A program made the position numbers and the translations under genes. From Bradyrhizobium guangxiense (lineage in GTDB: Bacteria > Pseudomonadota > Alphaproteobacteria > Rhizobiales > Xanthobacteraceae): a stretch of DNA of 64,000 nucleotides. Shown piece by piece: positions 36,684 to 44,205 of this stretch (position 1 is the first letter of the stretch; each line of letters opens with the position of its first letter). The notes under the pieces were generated by a model, which was not told the origin of the DNA, did not search any database, and saw only the letters and a list, made by a program, of their open reading frames with translations. Where the stretch lies: positions 5,052,501 to 5,116,500 of the forward strand of contig NZ_CP022219.1 in NCBI RefSeq assembly GCF_004114915.1, read 5' to 3'.

Positions 36684-36968
36684 ATGCCTCAGTACGTTGC
36701 CATCATCGAGGACGCCGATCCGGACGCCGTCAGCCTGTGGTTTCCCGACCTGCCCGGCTGCATTTCCGGCGGCGACGATCTCGACGAGGCCCTGGAGAAT
36801 GCGCCGGAGGCGCTGGCGTTCTATGCGCAGGAGCTGACCGCGGACGGCCGCCAGCTTCCCCCGCCGCGAACGCTGGACGAGCTCAAGGCCGATCCTGATG
36901 TGGCCGACGACCTCAGAAACCACACCGTCGCCCTGATCGAATGGCCGCCCCTCGACGCCGCGGAGTGA
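36684..36968 (+). CDS. HicB-like protein, orphan
   Basis: The 94-aa product has the HicB antitoxin N-terminal fold: YVAIIEDADPDAVSLWFPDLPGCISGGDDLDEALENAPEALAFYAQEL, with the PDLPGCxSxGDxxxEAxxNAxEAL signature. The tail (LPPPRTLDELKADPDVAD...ALIEWPP) has no obvious DNA-binding domain. No HicA toxin (short, double-stranded-RNA-binding fold) is found next to it; it begins eight bases after the uvrD stop and is probably co-transcribed. It may be a lone regulator or a domesticated antitoxin. Confidence 0.8.
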   Translation: MPQYVAIIEDADPDAVSLWFPDLPGCISGGDDLDEALENAPEALAFYAQELTADGRQLPPPRTLDELKADPDVADDLRNHTVALIEWPPLDAAE

Positions 36969-37056
36969 GGACTGTTCGCCGCACTCGACGGGCGTTCGAC
37001 GGTTCTCCCCCGAACAGCCCTTGACCAGCTCGAACTTCCCCGTATCAGATGCAATC

Positions 37057-37473
37057 ATGGTCCGGGGCTCCGTCACACTGATCGTGCTTGCATTGGGGAT
37101 GCCGTCGCTTGCGGCGGCGGAGACCATGAGCTTTGGCGACGCGATCGGAAAGCTGGCGGCGAGCTGCGGTGCGGAAATCGTCGCCAATTGCCGCGGCGTC
37201 AACCCGGACTCGACCCGCCTGAAGGAGTGCCTGTCGCGCAATCGCGACGTGCTGTCGCCGCAGTGCACGAGCGACTATCTCGGCGTCTTCGACGCCATCC
37301 AGAAGCGCATCGCGGCACGCGTCACGGTGGCGAATGTCTGCCAGCGCGAGATCGTCAAGGTCTGCGGCGGCTCCACGAAGGAGACCAGCAAGTCGGTCCC
37401 CTGCCTGGTCTCGACGCCCAAGGGCATCAGCAACAACTGCCTGAAGGCCGTCGACGATGCGGGGTATCGCTGA
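37057..37473 (+). CDS. Secreted cysteine-rich repeat protein
   Basis: The 138-aa precursor has a signal peptide (VRGSVTLIVLALGMPSLAAA) and a mature region with Cys-rich repeats: CGAEIVANCRGVNPDSTRLKECLSRNRDVLSPQC, then a second with CQREIVKVCGG...CLVSTPKGISNNC. The first has the C-x5-C-x-GV-x-P-x-K/RL-x-ECL pattern of the GLG1-type cysteine-rich repeat. The mature protein is probably disulfide-bonded and periplasmic; function unknown. ATG 37057 is chosen (a TTG at 37021 opens the frame). It overlaps the next gene by TGATG, so the two are translationally coupled. Confidence 0.8.
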   Translation: MVRGSVTLIVLALGMPSLAAAETMSFGDAIGKLAASCGAEIVANCRGVNPDSTRLKECLSRNRDVLSPQCTSDYLGVFDAIQKRIAARVTVANVCQREIVKVCGGSTKETSKSVPCLVSTPKGISNNCLKAVDDAGYR

Positions 37474-38141
37474 TGCGCGCGAACGGGCTGTCTTCCACCG
37501 GACTATGGGTCGCGCTCGGCCTCGCCTTGCTTGCTGGCGCCGCAAGCGCGCAGACGGCGGCGCCGACGCGCGACGACATCGTCGGCAAGCTGAACCATTT
37601 CGAGGAAGCCGCCGAGGTCGATCTTCCCGCGCTGAAGCAGCAGGTGATGGAGCGCGCCAAGGCCAGGATCAAGAACGATCCCGGTCCGGTGAACCGGCCG
37701 CCGATCGCGCCTGATCTCGCCAAGCTTCCCGCCTTCAACGCGCAGATCCAGTTCGACGCCGACACGCCGATCATCCAGCCGGCGTCCTACCAGACCGTCG
37801 GCCGCATCGCGGACGCGCTGGTGCATTCCTCGTTGCTGCCCTACACGTTCCTCATCGTCGGCCACGTCGAATCCAATGCGAAGACGCGCGAGGCCAATGC
37901 AATCCTGAGCCAGCGGCGGGCCGATGCGATCCGCGACGTGCTGGTGAACACGTTCAAGATCTCGACCAAGCGGCTGCACCCGATCGGTCTCGGCGAGGAG
38001 CAGTTTCTCGACCGGGCCAAGCCGACGTCAGCCGTCAACGGCCAGTTGCAAATCCTGACCTATGCCAAGCTGCCCGAGGAGGCGCCGCATCCTTCTGCCG
38101 CGCCTGCGCCTGCGGCGAAAAAGCCCGCCAAGAAGCGCTGA
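37473..38141 (+). CDS. OmpA-family periplasmic/outer-membrane protein
   Basis: The 222-aa precursor has a signal peptide (LWVALGLALLAGAASA) followed by a helical region (DIVGKLNHFEEAAEVDLPALKQQVMERAKARI) and an OmpA-like peptidoglycan-binding domain: AQIQFDADTPIIQPASYQTVGRIADAL, FLIVGHVESNAKTREANAILSQRRADAIRDVL and GLGEEQFL. The usual xDxxG motif of OmpA_C reads VGHVESNA, a deviation at a ligand position. The C-tail is PAPAAKKPAKK. ATG 37473 overlaps the upstream stop; the pair with the Cys-rich protein suggests an envelope complex. Confidence 0.82.
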   Translation: MRANGLSSTGLWVALGLALLAGAASAQTAAPTRDDIVGKLNHFEEAAEVDLPALKQQVMERAKARIKNDPGPVNRPPIAPDLAKLPAFNAQIQFDADTPIIQPASYQTVGRIADALVHSSLLPYTFLIVGHVESNAKTREANAILSQRRADAIRDVLVNTFKISTKRLHPIGLGEEQFLDRAKPTSAVNGQLQILTYAKLPEEAPHPSAAPAPAAKKPAKKR

Positions 38142-38291
38142 GCGAGCGCGGCTTCGTGCCTGGAACCCATTGAAGTCCTGATCGTTTTGTTATCTGTCCG
38201 GAGCGCACGAATGTGGTTTTGCGCGACAAAAGCACCGGTTTGTGCACCGCCCGGTCCAGTGCTATAGCGACTGTTCGCCCTTCCCGACCCC

Positions 38292-38828
38292 ATGCTGCAT
38301 GAGACCAAAATGGGTGGCTTTTTCCAGCGCCAACTTGCCGTTTACGTCGAGTACCATCGCGACCCCCGGAACACGGCGATGCATGTGGTCGGTATTCTCC
38401 TGCTGTTCACCGGCGCCGTGCTGCCGCTGACCCTGGTCAGGCTTCCGCTGTTCGGTTTCGATGTCAGCCTGGCGGTGATCCTGGCCTTGCCGGTTCTGGT
38501 CTATTGGCTGCTGCTCGACGTGGCGCTCGGGATCGGTATTCTGGCGGTCTCGATCGCGCTGTTTTCGGTTGCGACGACCATTGCGGCGCAGGTCAGCACC
38601 GCGATGATGTGGGCGATTTTCGCCGCTCTGGTCGTGCTCGGCCTCGCCGCGCAGACCATCGGCCACAAGGTTTTTGAGGGGCGCGAAGCCTCGCTGTTCA
38701 CATTTCCGTCGCACCTTTTGCTCGGACCGATGTTCGTGATGGCAAAATTGTTCATTGCATTGGGCTTCCGTCGCGACCTTGCCGCGATTCTGGCGCCTCT
38801 TCCTGCCAATTCCCTTTCAACCCGATAG
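38292..38828 (+). CDS. Mpo1-like (DUF962) membrane protein
   Basis: The 178-aa protein has four to five hydrophobic helices and the DUF962/Mpo1 signature YHRDPRNTAMHVVGILLLF near residues 20-40, followed by a later GHKVFEGREAS segment, the second His-containing site in the family. Yeast Mpo1 is an iron-dependent dioxygenase that shortens 2-hydroxy fatty acids; bacterial members are mostly uncharacterised. ATG 38292 is used. It heads a set of three closely spaced genes (gaps of 28 and 27 bases) with the epimerase and ICMT-like genes. Confidence 0.82.
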   Translation: MLHETKMGGFFQRQLAVYVEYHRDPRNTAMHVVGILLLFTGAVLPLTLVRLPLFGFDVSLAVILALPVLVYWLLLDVALGIGILAVSIALFSVATTIAAQVSTAMMWAIFAALVVLGLAAQTIGHKVFEGREASLFTFPSHLLLGPMFVMAKLFIALGFRRDLAAILAPLPANSLSTR

Positions 38829-38856
38829 CTCTAGAAGCGAAACAGCAACCTTCTGC

Positions 38857-39888
38857 ATGGCTCTCGTCCTGGTTACCGGTGGCAGTGGCTTCATCGGACA
38901 TCATCTCGTCGAAGCGCTCCGCGCCCGTGGGCAGCGGGTGCGTGTTCTCGACGTCCGCGCGCCGGCAGCGGCGAACGCCGACGTTGAACACGTCCACGGC
39001 TCGGTGCTCGATGGCGTCGCGGTCGATGCCGCGATCGCCGGGGTCGATCAGGTCTATCATCTCGCCGGCCTGCCCGGCATGTGGGTCGCCAACAAGCAGG
39101 ACTTCCACGACGTCAATTGCCGGGGCACCGAGATCGTGCTCGCGGCCGCGATGAAGCGCGGCGTCTCGCGCTTTTTGCACTGCTCGACGGAATCGATCCT
39201 GTTCCCCTATTCCGACCTGAAAGGTGTCCCCGCGGAAGAAGCGCTGCAGCCGGCCGATGCAATGCCCGGCGCCTACACGCGCTCGAAGTCGCTCGCCGAG
39301 CATCATGCCGCCAAGGCGGCGGCCAGTGGCTTTCCGCTCGTGATCGGCACGCCGACCATGCCGATCGGTGCTGCCGACCACAATCTGACGCCGCCGACCG
39401 CGATGCTCTGGTACTTCCTGCAGAAGAAGGTGCAGCCGCATCTCAACTTCCTGGTCAATCTGGTCGACGTCCGCGACGTCGCCATGGGCCTCGTTCTGAC
39501 CATGGAGCGCGGCCGCCTCGGCCAGCGCTACATCCTCGGCGGCGACTGCGTTCCGCTCGGCAACATCCTGCGGATGATGTCGGCCATGAGCGGCCGGCGG
39601 CAGTTTCCGATCGTCGTGCCCGGCAAGATCGCCGAGCTCTCCGCGATCATGCTCGAAGCCATCTCCGACCACATCACGCGCCGGCCGCCGAATGGCACCG
39701 CCGAAGGCGTGCGCATCGCGCTCGCCGCGAGCGATCTGTCGATCGGCAAGGCCCGTAACGAGCTCGGCTATTCGCCGCGCCCGATCGAGCCCGTGTTGCG
39801 CGAAACCATCACCCATCTGCTCGCCCGCAACGGCCAGCAGCCCTCCGGCGCCATCGAGCATCGCGCGCTCTCCTCGCGCGCCGGCTGA
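38857..39888 (+). CDS. NAD-dependent epimerase/dehydratase family protein
   Basis: The 343-aa product is an extended short-chain dehydrogenase: GGSGFIGHHLVEALR (NAD-binding GxxGxxG at 8-14), VYHLAGLPG, NCRGTEIVLAAA and YTRSKSLAEHH with the Tyr-x-x-x-Lys pair (YTRSK). It resembles HpnA and CerR-like enzymes that modify hopanoid or sphingolipid head groups, or 3-beta-hydroxysteroid dehydrogenases; sequence alone does not decide. ATG 38857 is clear. It is the second gene of the Mpo1-like/epimerase/ICMT set. Confidence 0.82.
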   Translation: MALVLVTGGSGFIGHHLVEALRARGQRVRVLDVRAPAAANADVEHVHGSVLDGVAVDAAIAGVDQVYHLAGLPGMWVANKQDFHDVNCRGTEIVLAAAMKRGVSRFLHCSTESILFPYSDLKGVPAEEALQPADAMPGAYTRSKSLAEHHAAKAAASGFPLVIGTPTMPIGAADHNLTPPTAMLWYFLQKKVQPHLNFLVNLVDVRDVAMGLVLTMERGRLGQRYILGGDCVPLGNILRMMSAMSGRRQFPIVVPGKIAELSAIMLEAISDHITRRPPNGTAEGVRIALAASDLSIGKARNELGYSPRPIEPVLRETITHLLARNGQQPSGAIEHRALSSRAG

Positions 39889-39915
39889 AGCCGCCGCCCA
39901 ACGCAAAGAACCTTC

Positions 39916-40542
39916 ATGTCCTTCGATTTCAGCAAGCTTCTCTCTGTCGCCTGGGGTGGCTGGACCACGACCTGGCCGACCGAACTTCTGGCTCTGCTTT
40001 GGCTGGCCTTTCTCGCCAGCTGGGTCGGCGCCTCGTTCTGGCAGGGGCGGACCAAGAAGCAGGTCATGACGCTGGAGTCGCAGCGCTATCGGCTGCCGAT
40101 CCTGGTCGGCGGCATCCTGTACACGCCGTGGGTTGCGGAGATCCTGGGCTGGAAGCCGCTTTGGGTGCTCGGCAACACGGGCATCGCCATTGCAGCGGTC
40201 CTTTCGGCCGCGGGCATTGCCTTCGCCTGGTGGGGCCGGCTGCATCTTGGGAAATTCTGGTCCAACACCATCACCCACAAGGAAGACCACCGTGTCATCG
40301 ACACGGGCCCCTACGGCATCGTGCGCCACCCCATCTACACGGGGCTGATCTTCGGCATGTTGGTGACCGGTGTTGCGATCGGCTTGGTGACGACGATCCT
40401 CGGCGCGATCCTGATCTCGCTCGGCATGTGGCAGAAGGGCCGGATGGAAGAAGTGTTCCTCTCCAAGGAGCTTGGCGAAGACGCCTACGGCGCCTATTGC
40501 CGCCGCGTCCCGATGATCATCCCGTTCCTGTCGCCGCGGTGA
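39916..40542 (+). CDS. Isoprenylcysteine carboxyl methyltransferase family protein
   Basis: The 208-aa membrane protein has about five hydrophobic segments and the ICMT/PEMT-like signature VIDTGPYGIVRHPIYTGLIFGMLVTG near residues 127-152 with a final EVFLSKELGEDAYGAYCRRV, where the SAM-binding site is expected. Bacterial members lack prenyl-cysteine substrates; they are thought to methylate lipids or small molecules. It is the last gene in the set starting at 38292, 27 bases after the epimerase. Confidence 0.82.
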   Translation: MSFDFSKLLSVAWGGWTTTWPTELLALLWLAFLASWVGASFWQGRTKKQVMTLESQRYRLPILVGGILYTPWVAEILGWKPLWVLGNTGIAIAAVLSAAGIAFAWWGRLHLGKFWSNTITHKEDHRVIDTGPYGIVRHPIYTGLIFGMLVTGVAIGLVTTILGAILISLGMWQKGRMEEVFLSKELGEDAYGAYCRRVPMIIPFLSPR

Positions 40543-40636
40543 GCTCCTAAGCGCAAGACCCGTAGTGCCAAGGACCCGCCCCTGCCGCTGACCGTTGTCC
40601 GCTCGACACCTGCTCCCTGCCGCAGAGCATCGAGCC

Positions 40637-40846
40637 ATGTCGGATGCCTACGATTATTTTCGCGCGCACGCGATTGCCGCCGTCCGCAAGGCGCGGGCGC
40701 TGCCGCCCGGGCGGACGAAGCAGAAGCAGCGCACGGTGGCGCGGGTCTATCATCTGTTGTCGCGGGAGGCCGCGCTCGCGCCGAACATTCATCACCTCGA
40801 TGATTTTCGCGCGGCACGGCAGCTCGAGCGGCAGATCGGCCGCTGA
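40637..40846 (+). CDS. Small hypothetical basic protein, 69 aa
   Basis: The product reads MSDAYDYFRAHAIAAVRKARALPPGRTKQKQRTVARVYHLLSREAALAPNIHHLDDFRAARQLERQIGR in outline: all helical, basic, no membrane segment. No known motif. The upstream ATG at 40595 would add 14 residues without support. It lies between the ICMT-like gene and the sugar dehydrogenase. Similar small hypothetical proteins occur in Bradyrhizobium, but I cannot name a family. Confidence 0.5.
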   Translation: MSDAYDYFRAHAIAAVRKARALPPGRTKQKQRTVARVYHLLSREAALAPNIHHLDDFRAARQLERQIGR

Positions 40847-40966
40847 TCTCTCTCCATGCAAATTTGGTCGGCAGCCATTCCGCAGGAATAGACCCCGGCG
40901 CCATGCCGCATAGGTTGACGTCGGCCCCGTCAGCCAGTTGGATGCGCCCGCAAACAGGGGCTCCTC

Positions 40967-42271
40967 ATGACCTTTTCCAGCATCTTCGCGCAGTTCGTCG
41001 CGTTCATCGGCGGCATCGCGCTGCAATGGCGCAAGATGACGGGCACCGAGCCAGCGCCGGCCTGGGGAGAGAAGCCCGCCATTCCCGAAGCCAAGCCGCA
41101 AGGCGCGATCCCGACCTTGAAGATGCCGACCGCGCGCGGCTGGAGCGAGGGCCAGAAGCCGACGGTGGCGCCCGGGCTCAAGGTCAATGCGTTCGCGACC
41201 GGTCTCGACCATCCGCGCTGGATCGAGGTGCTGCCCAATGGGGACGTGCTGATCGCGGAGGCAACGCAGATCGCGGGCGCCCCGCGCAGCGTGTTCCACT
41301 ATGCGATGCAGGCGACGATGCGGCGCGCCGCGGCGCTCGGCGTGTCCGCCAACCGCATCACGCTGTTGCGCGACAAGGACGGCGACGGCGTCGCCGAACA
41401 TCGCGGTGCGTTCATGGAGAACCTCAACCAGCCGTTCGGCATGGCGCTGGTCGGTGACACCTTTTACGTCGGCAACACCGATGGCGTGATGGCCTTCCCT
41501 TATGTCGCAGGTGCCGACCGCATCACCGCGCCAGGCAAGAGGCTTACGACGTTCAAGCCGGGCGGACACTGGACGCGCAGCCTGCTTGCAAGCCCCGACG
41601 GCAAGAAGCTCTATGCCGGCGTCGGCTCGCTCAGCAACATCGCCGAGATGGGGTTCGAGGTCGAGGAAGGCCGCGCCGCGGTCTACGAGCTCGACCTCGT
41701 CGCCGGCACGCATCGCATTTTCGGCGCCGGCCTGCGCAATCCCGTGGGCCTTGCCTGGGAGCCGAATACGAAGGTGCTCTGGACCGTCGTCAACGAGCGC
41801 GACGGGCTCGGCGACGAGACCCCGCCGGATTATCTCACATCCGTGCGCGACGGCGGTTTCTACGGCTGGCCCTATTGCTACTGGGGCAAGACGGTGGACG
41901 ACCGCGTGCCGCAGGACCCGGCGATGGTCGCCAAGGCGATTCAACCGGACTATGCGCTCGGCGGTCACACCGCCTCGCTCGGCCTGTGCTGGATGCCCGC
42001 AGGCACCCTGCCCGGCTTCGGCGACGGCATGGTGATCGGCCAGCACGGCTCGTGGAATCGCAGCAAGCTGTCCGGCTACAAGCTGGTGTTCATCCCGTTC
42101 GCCAACGGCAAGCCGTCCGGCCCCGGTCGCGACATCCTGTCCGGCTTCCTGTCCCCGGACGAGAAGGAATCCTACGGCCGCCCGGTCGGCGTCGTGATCG
42201 GCCCCGACAAAAAGTCGCTGCTGATGGCCGACGACGTCGGCAACGTGATCTGGCGCGTGACGGGGGCGTAG
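40967..42271 (+). CDS. PQQ-dependent sugar dehydrogenase (sorbosone dehydrogenase family)
   Basis: The 434-aa precursor starts with a hydrophobic stretch (FVAFIGGIALQW) that is likely an anchor. The body is a six-bladed beta-propeller glucose/sorbosone dehydrogenase: FATGLDHPRWIEVLPNGDVLIAEA, DKDGDGVAEHRG (calcium-loop-like), GAGLRNPVGLAWEP, and ending RPVGVVIGPDKKSLLMADDVGNVIWRV. PQQ is the expected cofactor. It would oxidise an aldose or aldehyde in the periplasm. It stands alone, convergent with the aspartate dehydrogenase gene with about four bases between the ends. Confidence 0.9.
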   Translation: MTFSSIFAQFVAFIGGIALQWRKMTGTEPAPAWGEKPAIPEAKPQGAIPTLKMPTARGWSEGQKPTVAPGLKVNAFATGLDHPRWIEVLPNGDVLIAEATQIAGAPRSVFHYAMQATMRRAAALGVSANRITLLRDKDGDGVAEHRGAFMENLNQPFGMALVGDTFYVGNTDGVMAFPYVAGADRITAPGKRLTTFKPGGHWTRSLLASPDGKKLYAGVGSLSNIAEMGFEVEEGRAAVYELDLVAGTHRIFGAGLRNPVGLAWEPNTKVLWTVVNERDGLGDETPPDYLTSVRDGGFYGWPYCYWGKTVDDRVPQDPAMVAKAIQPDYALGGHTASLGLCWMPAGTLPGFGDGMVIGQHGSWNRSKLSGYKLVFIPFANGKPSGPGRDILSGFLSPDEKESYGRPVGVVIGPDKKSLLMADDVGNVIWRVTGA

Positions 42272-42275
42272 GGGA

Positions 42276-43100
42276 TTACGTTCCCACACACAACGTGGCG
42301 CGCTGCTTGCGGAGCAGCGCGATCACGGAGAGTGCCGTAATCAGACCGGTCTTTGGATTTTCGGACGGGATGTTCTCGATGCCCATCGAGAACCGCGCCG
42401 AGTCCGCTTCGACCTCGATGCGGTGAACGTTGCGCGTCACGGTCGGGTCGGCCCAGACCTGGATCTGGGTGCGATCGGGCCCGATGCCCGCCAGCGACAA
42501 GGCAACGGCGACATTGACGTTGGCCGGAAAGCCCTTTGCCGCCTCGCGCGCACTGCCCTCGAACAGCTTGAGCGGCTCGCGCAGATTGTCGATGTCGATG
42601 TTGTTCTGAACGATGAACGGGGCACCCTTCAGCCCGTCGATCGGCTTGCGCGTCACCATCTTCACGGAATGGATGGTGCCGATTGCGGCGGCGTTGACGG
42701 CGTCGAGCCCGATCAGCGCGCCGGTCGGCACCATGATGCGGCCGCCATGGGCGCGGGCGAGATCGACGAGATCGAAATTCTCGAGCAGGCCGCCGACGCT
42801 GACCACGACCGCCGCCTTGCCGCGCCTCACCGCGGGCTCGACGATGGCACGCAGATGATGGCTCGGCGCGCATTCGACCACGATGTCGGCGGCATCACCA
42901 AGCTGGTCGACCGGCACAACCCGCGGCGGGTGGCGCAGGCTCCTGATGAAAGCCTGATGCTTGGCGGGGTCGCGCACCGCGACAGCCGACAGCGTCAGCC
43001 CCTCGATGCCCTGATCGAGCGCGGTCGCGATCTTGGCGCCGATCGAGCCCACGCCTGCGATGGCGACCCGCAGATCGCTCTTTGCCTTTTGATCCGTCAT
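42276..43100 (-). CDS. nadX: Aspartate dehydrogenase
   Basis: The 274-aa product has an N-terminal Rossmann motif (VAIAGVGSIGAKIATAL) and the aspartate dehydrogenase domain: VVECAPSHHLRAIVEPAVRRGKAAVVVSVGGLLEN, MVPTGALIGLDAV and LFEGSAREAAKGFPANVNVAVALSLAG, which carries the catalytic His/Asn region of the family. It interconverts L-aspartate with iminoaspartate or oxaloacetate and ammonia using NAD(P). NAD synthesis genes are not adjacent, so a catabolic role is possible. ATG 43100 follows GAGAGGGACGCG. Transcribed after the LysR gene, 36 bases downstream. Confidence 0.85.
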   Translation of the reverse strand: MTDQKAKSDLRVAIAGVGSIGAKIATALDQGIEGLTLSAVAVRDPAKHQAFIRSLRHPPRVVPVDQLGDAADIVVECAPSHHLRAIVEPAVRRGKAAVVVSVGGLLENFDLVDLARAHGGRIMVPTGALIGLDAVNAAAIGTIHSVKMVTRKPIDGLKGAPFIVQNNIDIDNLREPLKLFEGSAREAAKGFPANVNVAVALSLAGIGPDRTQIQVWADPTVTRNVHRIEVEADSARFSMGIENIPSENPKTGLITALSVIALLRKQRATLCVGT

Positions 43101-43136
43101 CGCGTCCCTCTCTGTGCGGTCCAAGTCTTTAAACCG

Positions 43137-44054
43137 TCACGCCTCGCGCGCATAGCTGCGCAGGCGCGTGTCCAGCACCGCCAGCATGGCATCGCGAGCC
43201 GGATCGCGCGAGCCGCGCAGCCAGGCGGCGGCGAGCGGCAGGCGGCCGACGGGACCGCTCTGCTTCGGGCGGAGCGGCACGAAACGCACGCCTGACACCG
43301 CCATCCGCATGGTCCAGCGCGGCACGATCGCGACGCCTAGCTTCGTGGCCACCAGATTGATGATGGTCTGCTTCTCGTCGGCGACCTGCACGATGCGCGG
43401 CGTCAAGCCGGCCTGCTCGAACAGCTTTATGGTGAGGTCGTGGCTGTGCGGCCGCGAGCGGCGGTCCGGCACCAGCATCGCCTCGTCGGCGATGTCGGCC
43501 AGCGTGATCGACTTGCGCCGGGCCAGCGCATGCCGCTGCGGAAACGCCACGATCGCGGTCTCCTGCAGCAGATCGCGGAATTCGAGCCGCTTGTCCGCGC
43601 GGTCGGGCGGGCGGACGAAAGCGAGATCGAGCGCGCCAGTCAGGATCTTCGGCAGCAGCCGGACCGTCTTGTCCTCGAGGAGCTGCACCGCGACGTCAGG
43701 ATGCTTGGCGCGGAAGTCGCGCAGCAGCGGCGGCAGCAGCCCGGCCGCAGCGCTGTCGATGGCGCCGATCCGCAGCCGTCGCGCGGACCCCGCGCGGGAG
43801 CGGTTGCGCAAATTGCTCTCGACCGCCTCGACCTTGGCGAGGATGGCGCGAGCATCGCGCAGCAGCGTCGCGCCGTCCTCGGTGAGCGACACCGCGCGCG
43901 TGGTTCGCGCGAACAGCCGCGTGCCCAGATCTTCCTCAAGCAGCCTGATCTGACGGCCGAGCGCGGAGGGCAGCATCAGCAGTTGCTGCGCCGCGCGGCC
44001 GAAATGCAGCTGCTCGGCCGCCGCCACGAAGCACCGAAGCTGATGCAATTCCAT
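43137..44054 (-). CDS. LysR family transcriptional regulator
   Basis: The 305-aa product has an N-terminal winged helix-turn-helix, ELHQLRCFVAAAEQLHFGRAAQQLLMLPSALGRQIRLLEEDLG in outline, and a periplasmic-binding-like effector domain (about 90-290: LRIGAIDSAAAGLLPPLLRDFRAKHPDVAVQL). The start at 44054 has GGGATTTGCGGG upstream; 44069 is an alternative. It is divergent from the tartrate-type dehydrogenase gene with an AT-rich inverted repeat between, and precedes aspartate dehydrogenase, so it probably controls one or both. Confidence 0.9.
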   Translation of the reverse strand: MELHQLRCFVAAAEQLHFGRAAQQLLMLPSALGRQIRLLEEDLGTRLFARTTRAVSLTEDGATLLRDARAILAKVEAVESNLRNRSRAGSARRLRIGAIDSAAAGLLPPLLRDFRAKHPDVAVQLLEDKTVRLLPKILTGALDLAFVRPPDRADKRLEFRDLLQETAIVAFPQRHALARRKSITLADIADEAMLVPDRRSRPHSHDLTIKLFEQAGLTPRIVQVADEKQTIINLVATKLGVAIVPRWTMRMAVSGVRFVPLRPKQSGPVGRLPLAAAWLRGSRDPARDAMLAVLDTRLRSYAREA

Positions 44055-44087
44055 CCCGCAAATCCCCATCGCCGCGCGATGCGATGA

Positions 44088-44108
44088 TTATATCATTTTT
44101 TTGTATAA
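44088..44108. promoter_or_regulatory. TTATA-N11-TATAA, candidate LysR box
   Basis: TTATA (44088-44092) and TATAA (44104-44108) are a perfect inverted pair separated by 11 bases, the usual T-N11-A geometry of LysR boxes. It is sharply AT-rich in a GC-rich region, 34 bases upstream of the lysR start and 98 bases upstream of the dehydrogenase start. Confidence 0.6.
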
Positions 44109-44205
44109 ACCAGCGGCAATTGAGCCGCCCCTGAACCCGCTCTAGATTCGCCGCCGGCGCGGACGGTCGGATATGCCTGCGCCATTTCTCACACGGAGCC
44201 TTCCC

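Noticed and set aside
38752..40638. A 628-aa minus-strand frame over epimerase and ICMT-like genes
   Set aside because: His/Arg/Asp-rich antisense shadow; the plus-strand genes have clear family motifs.
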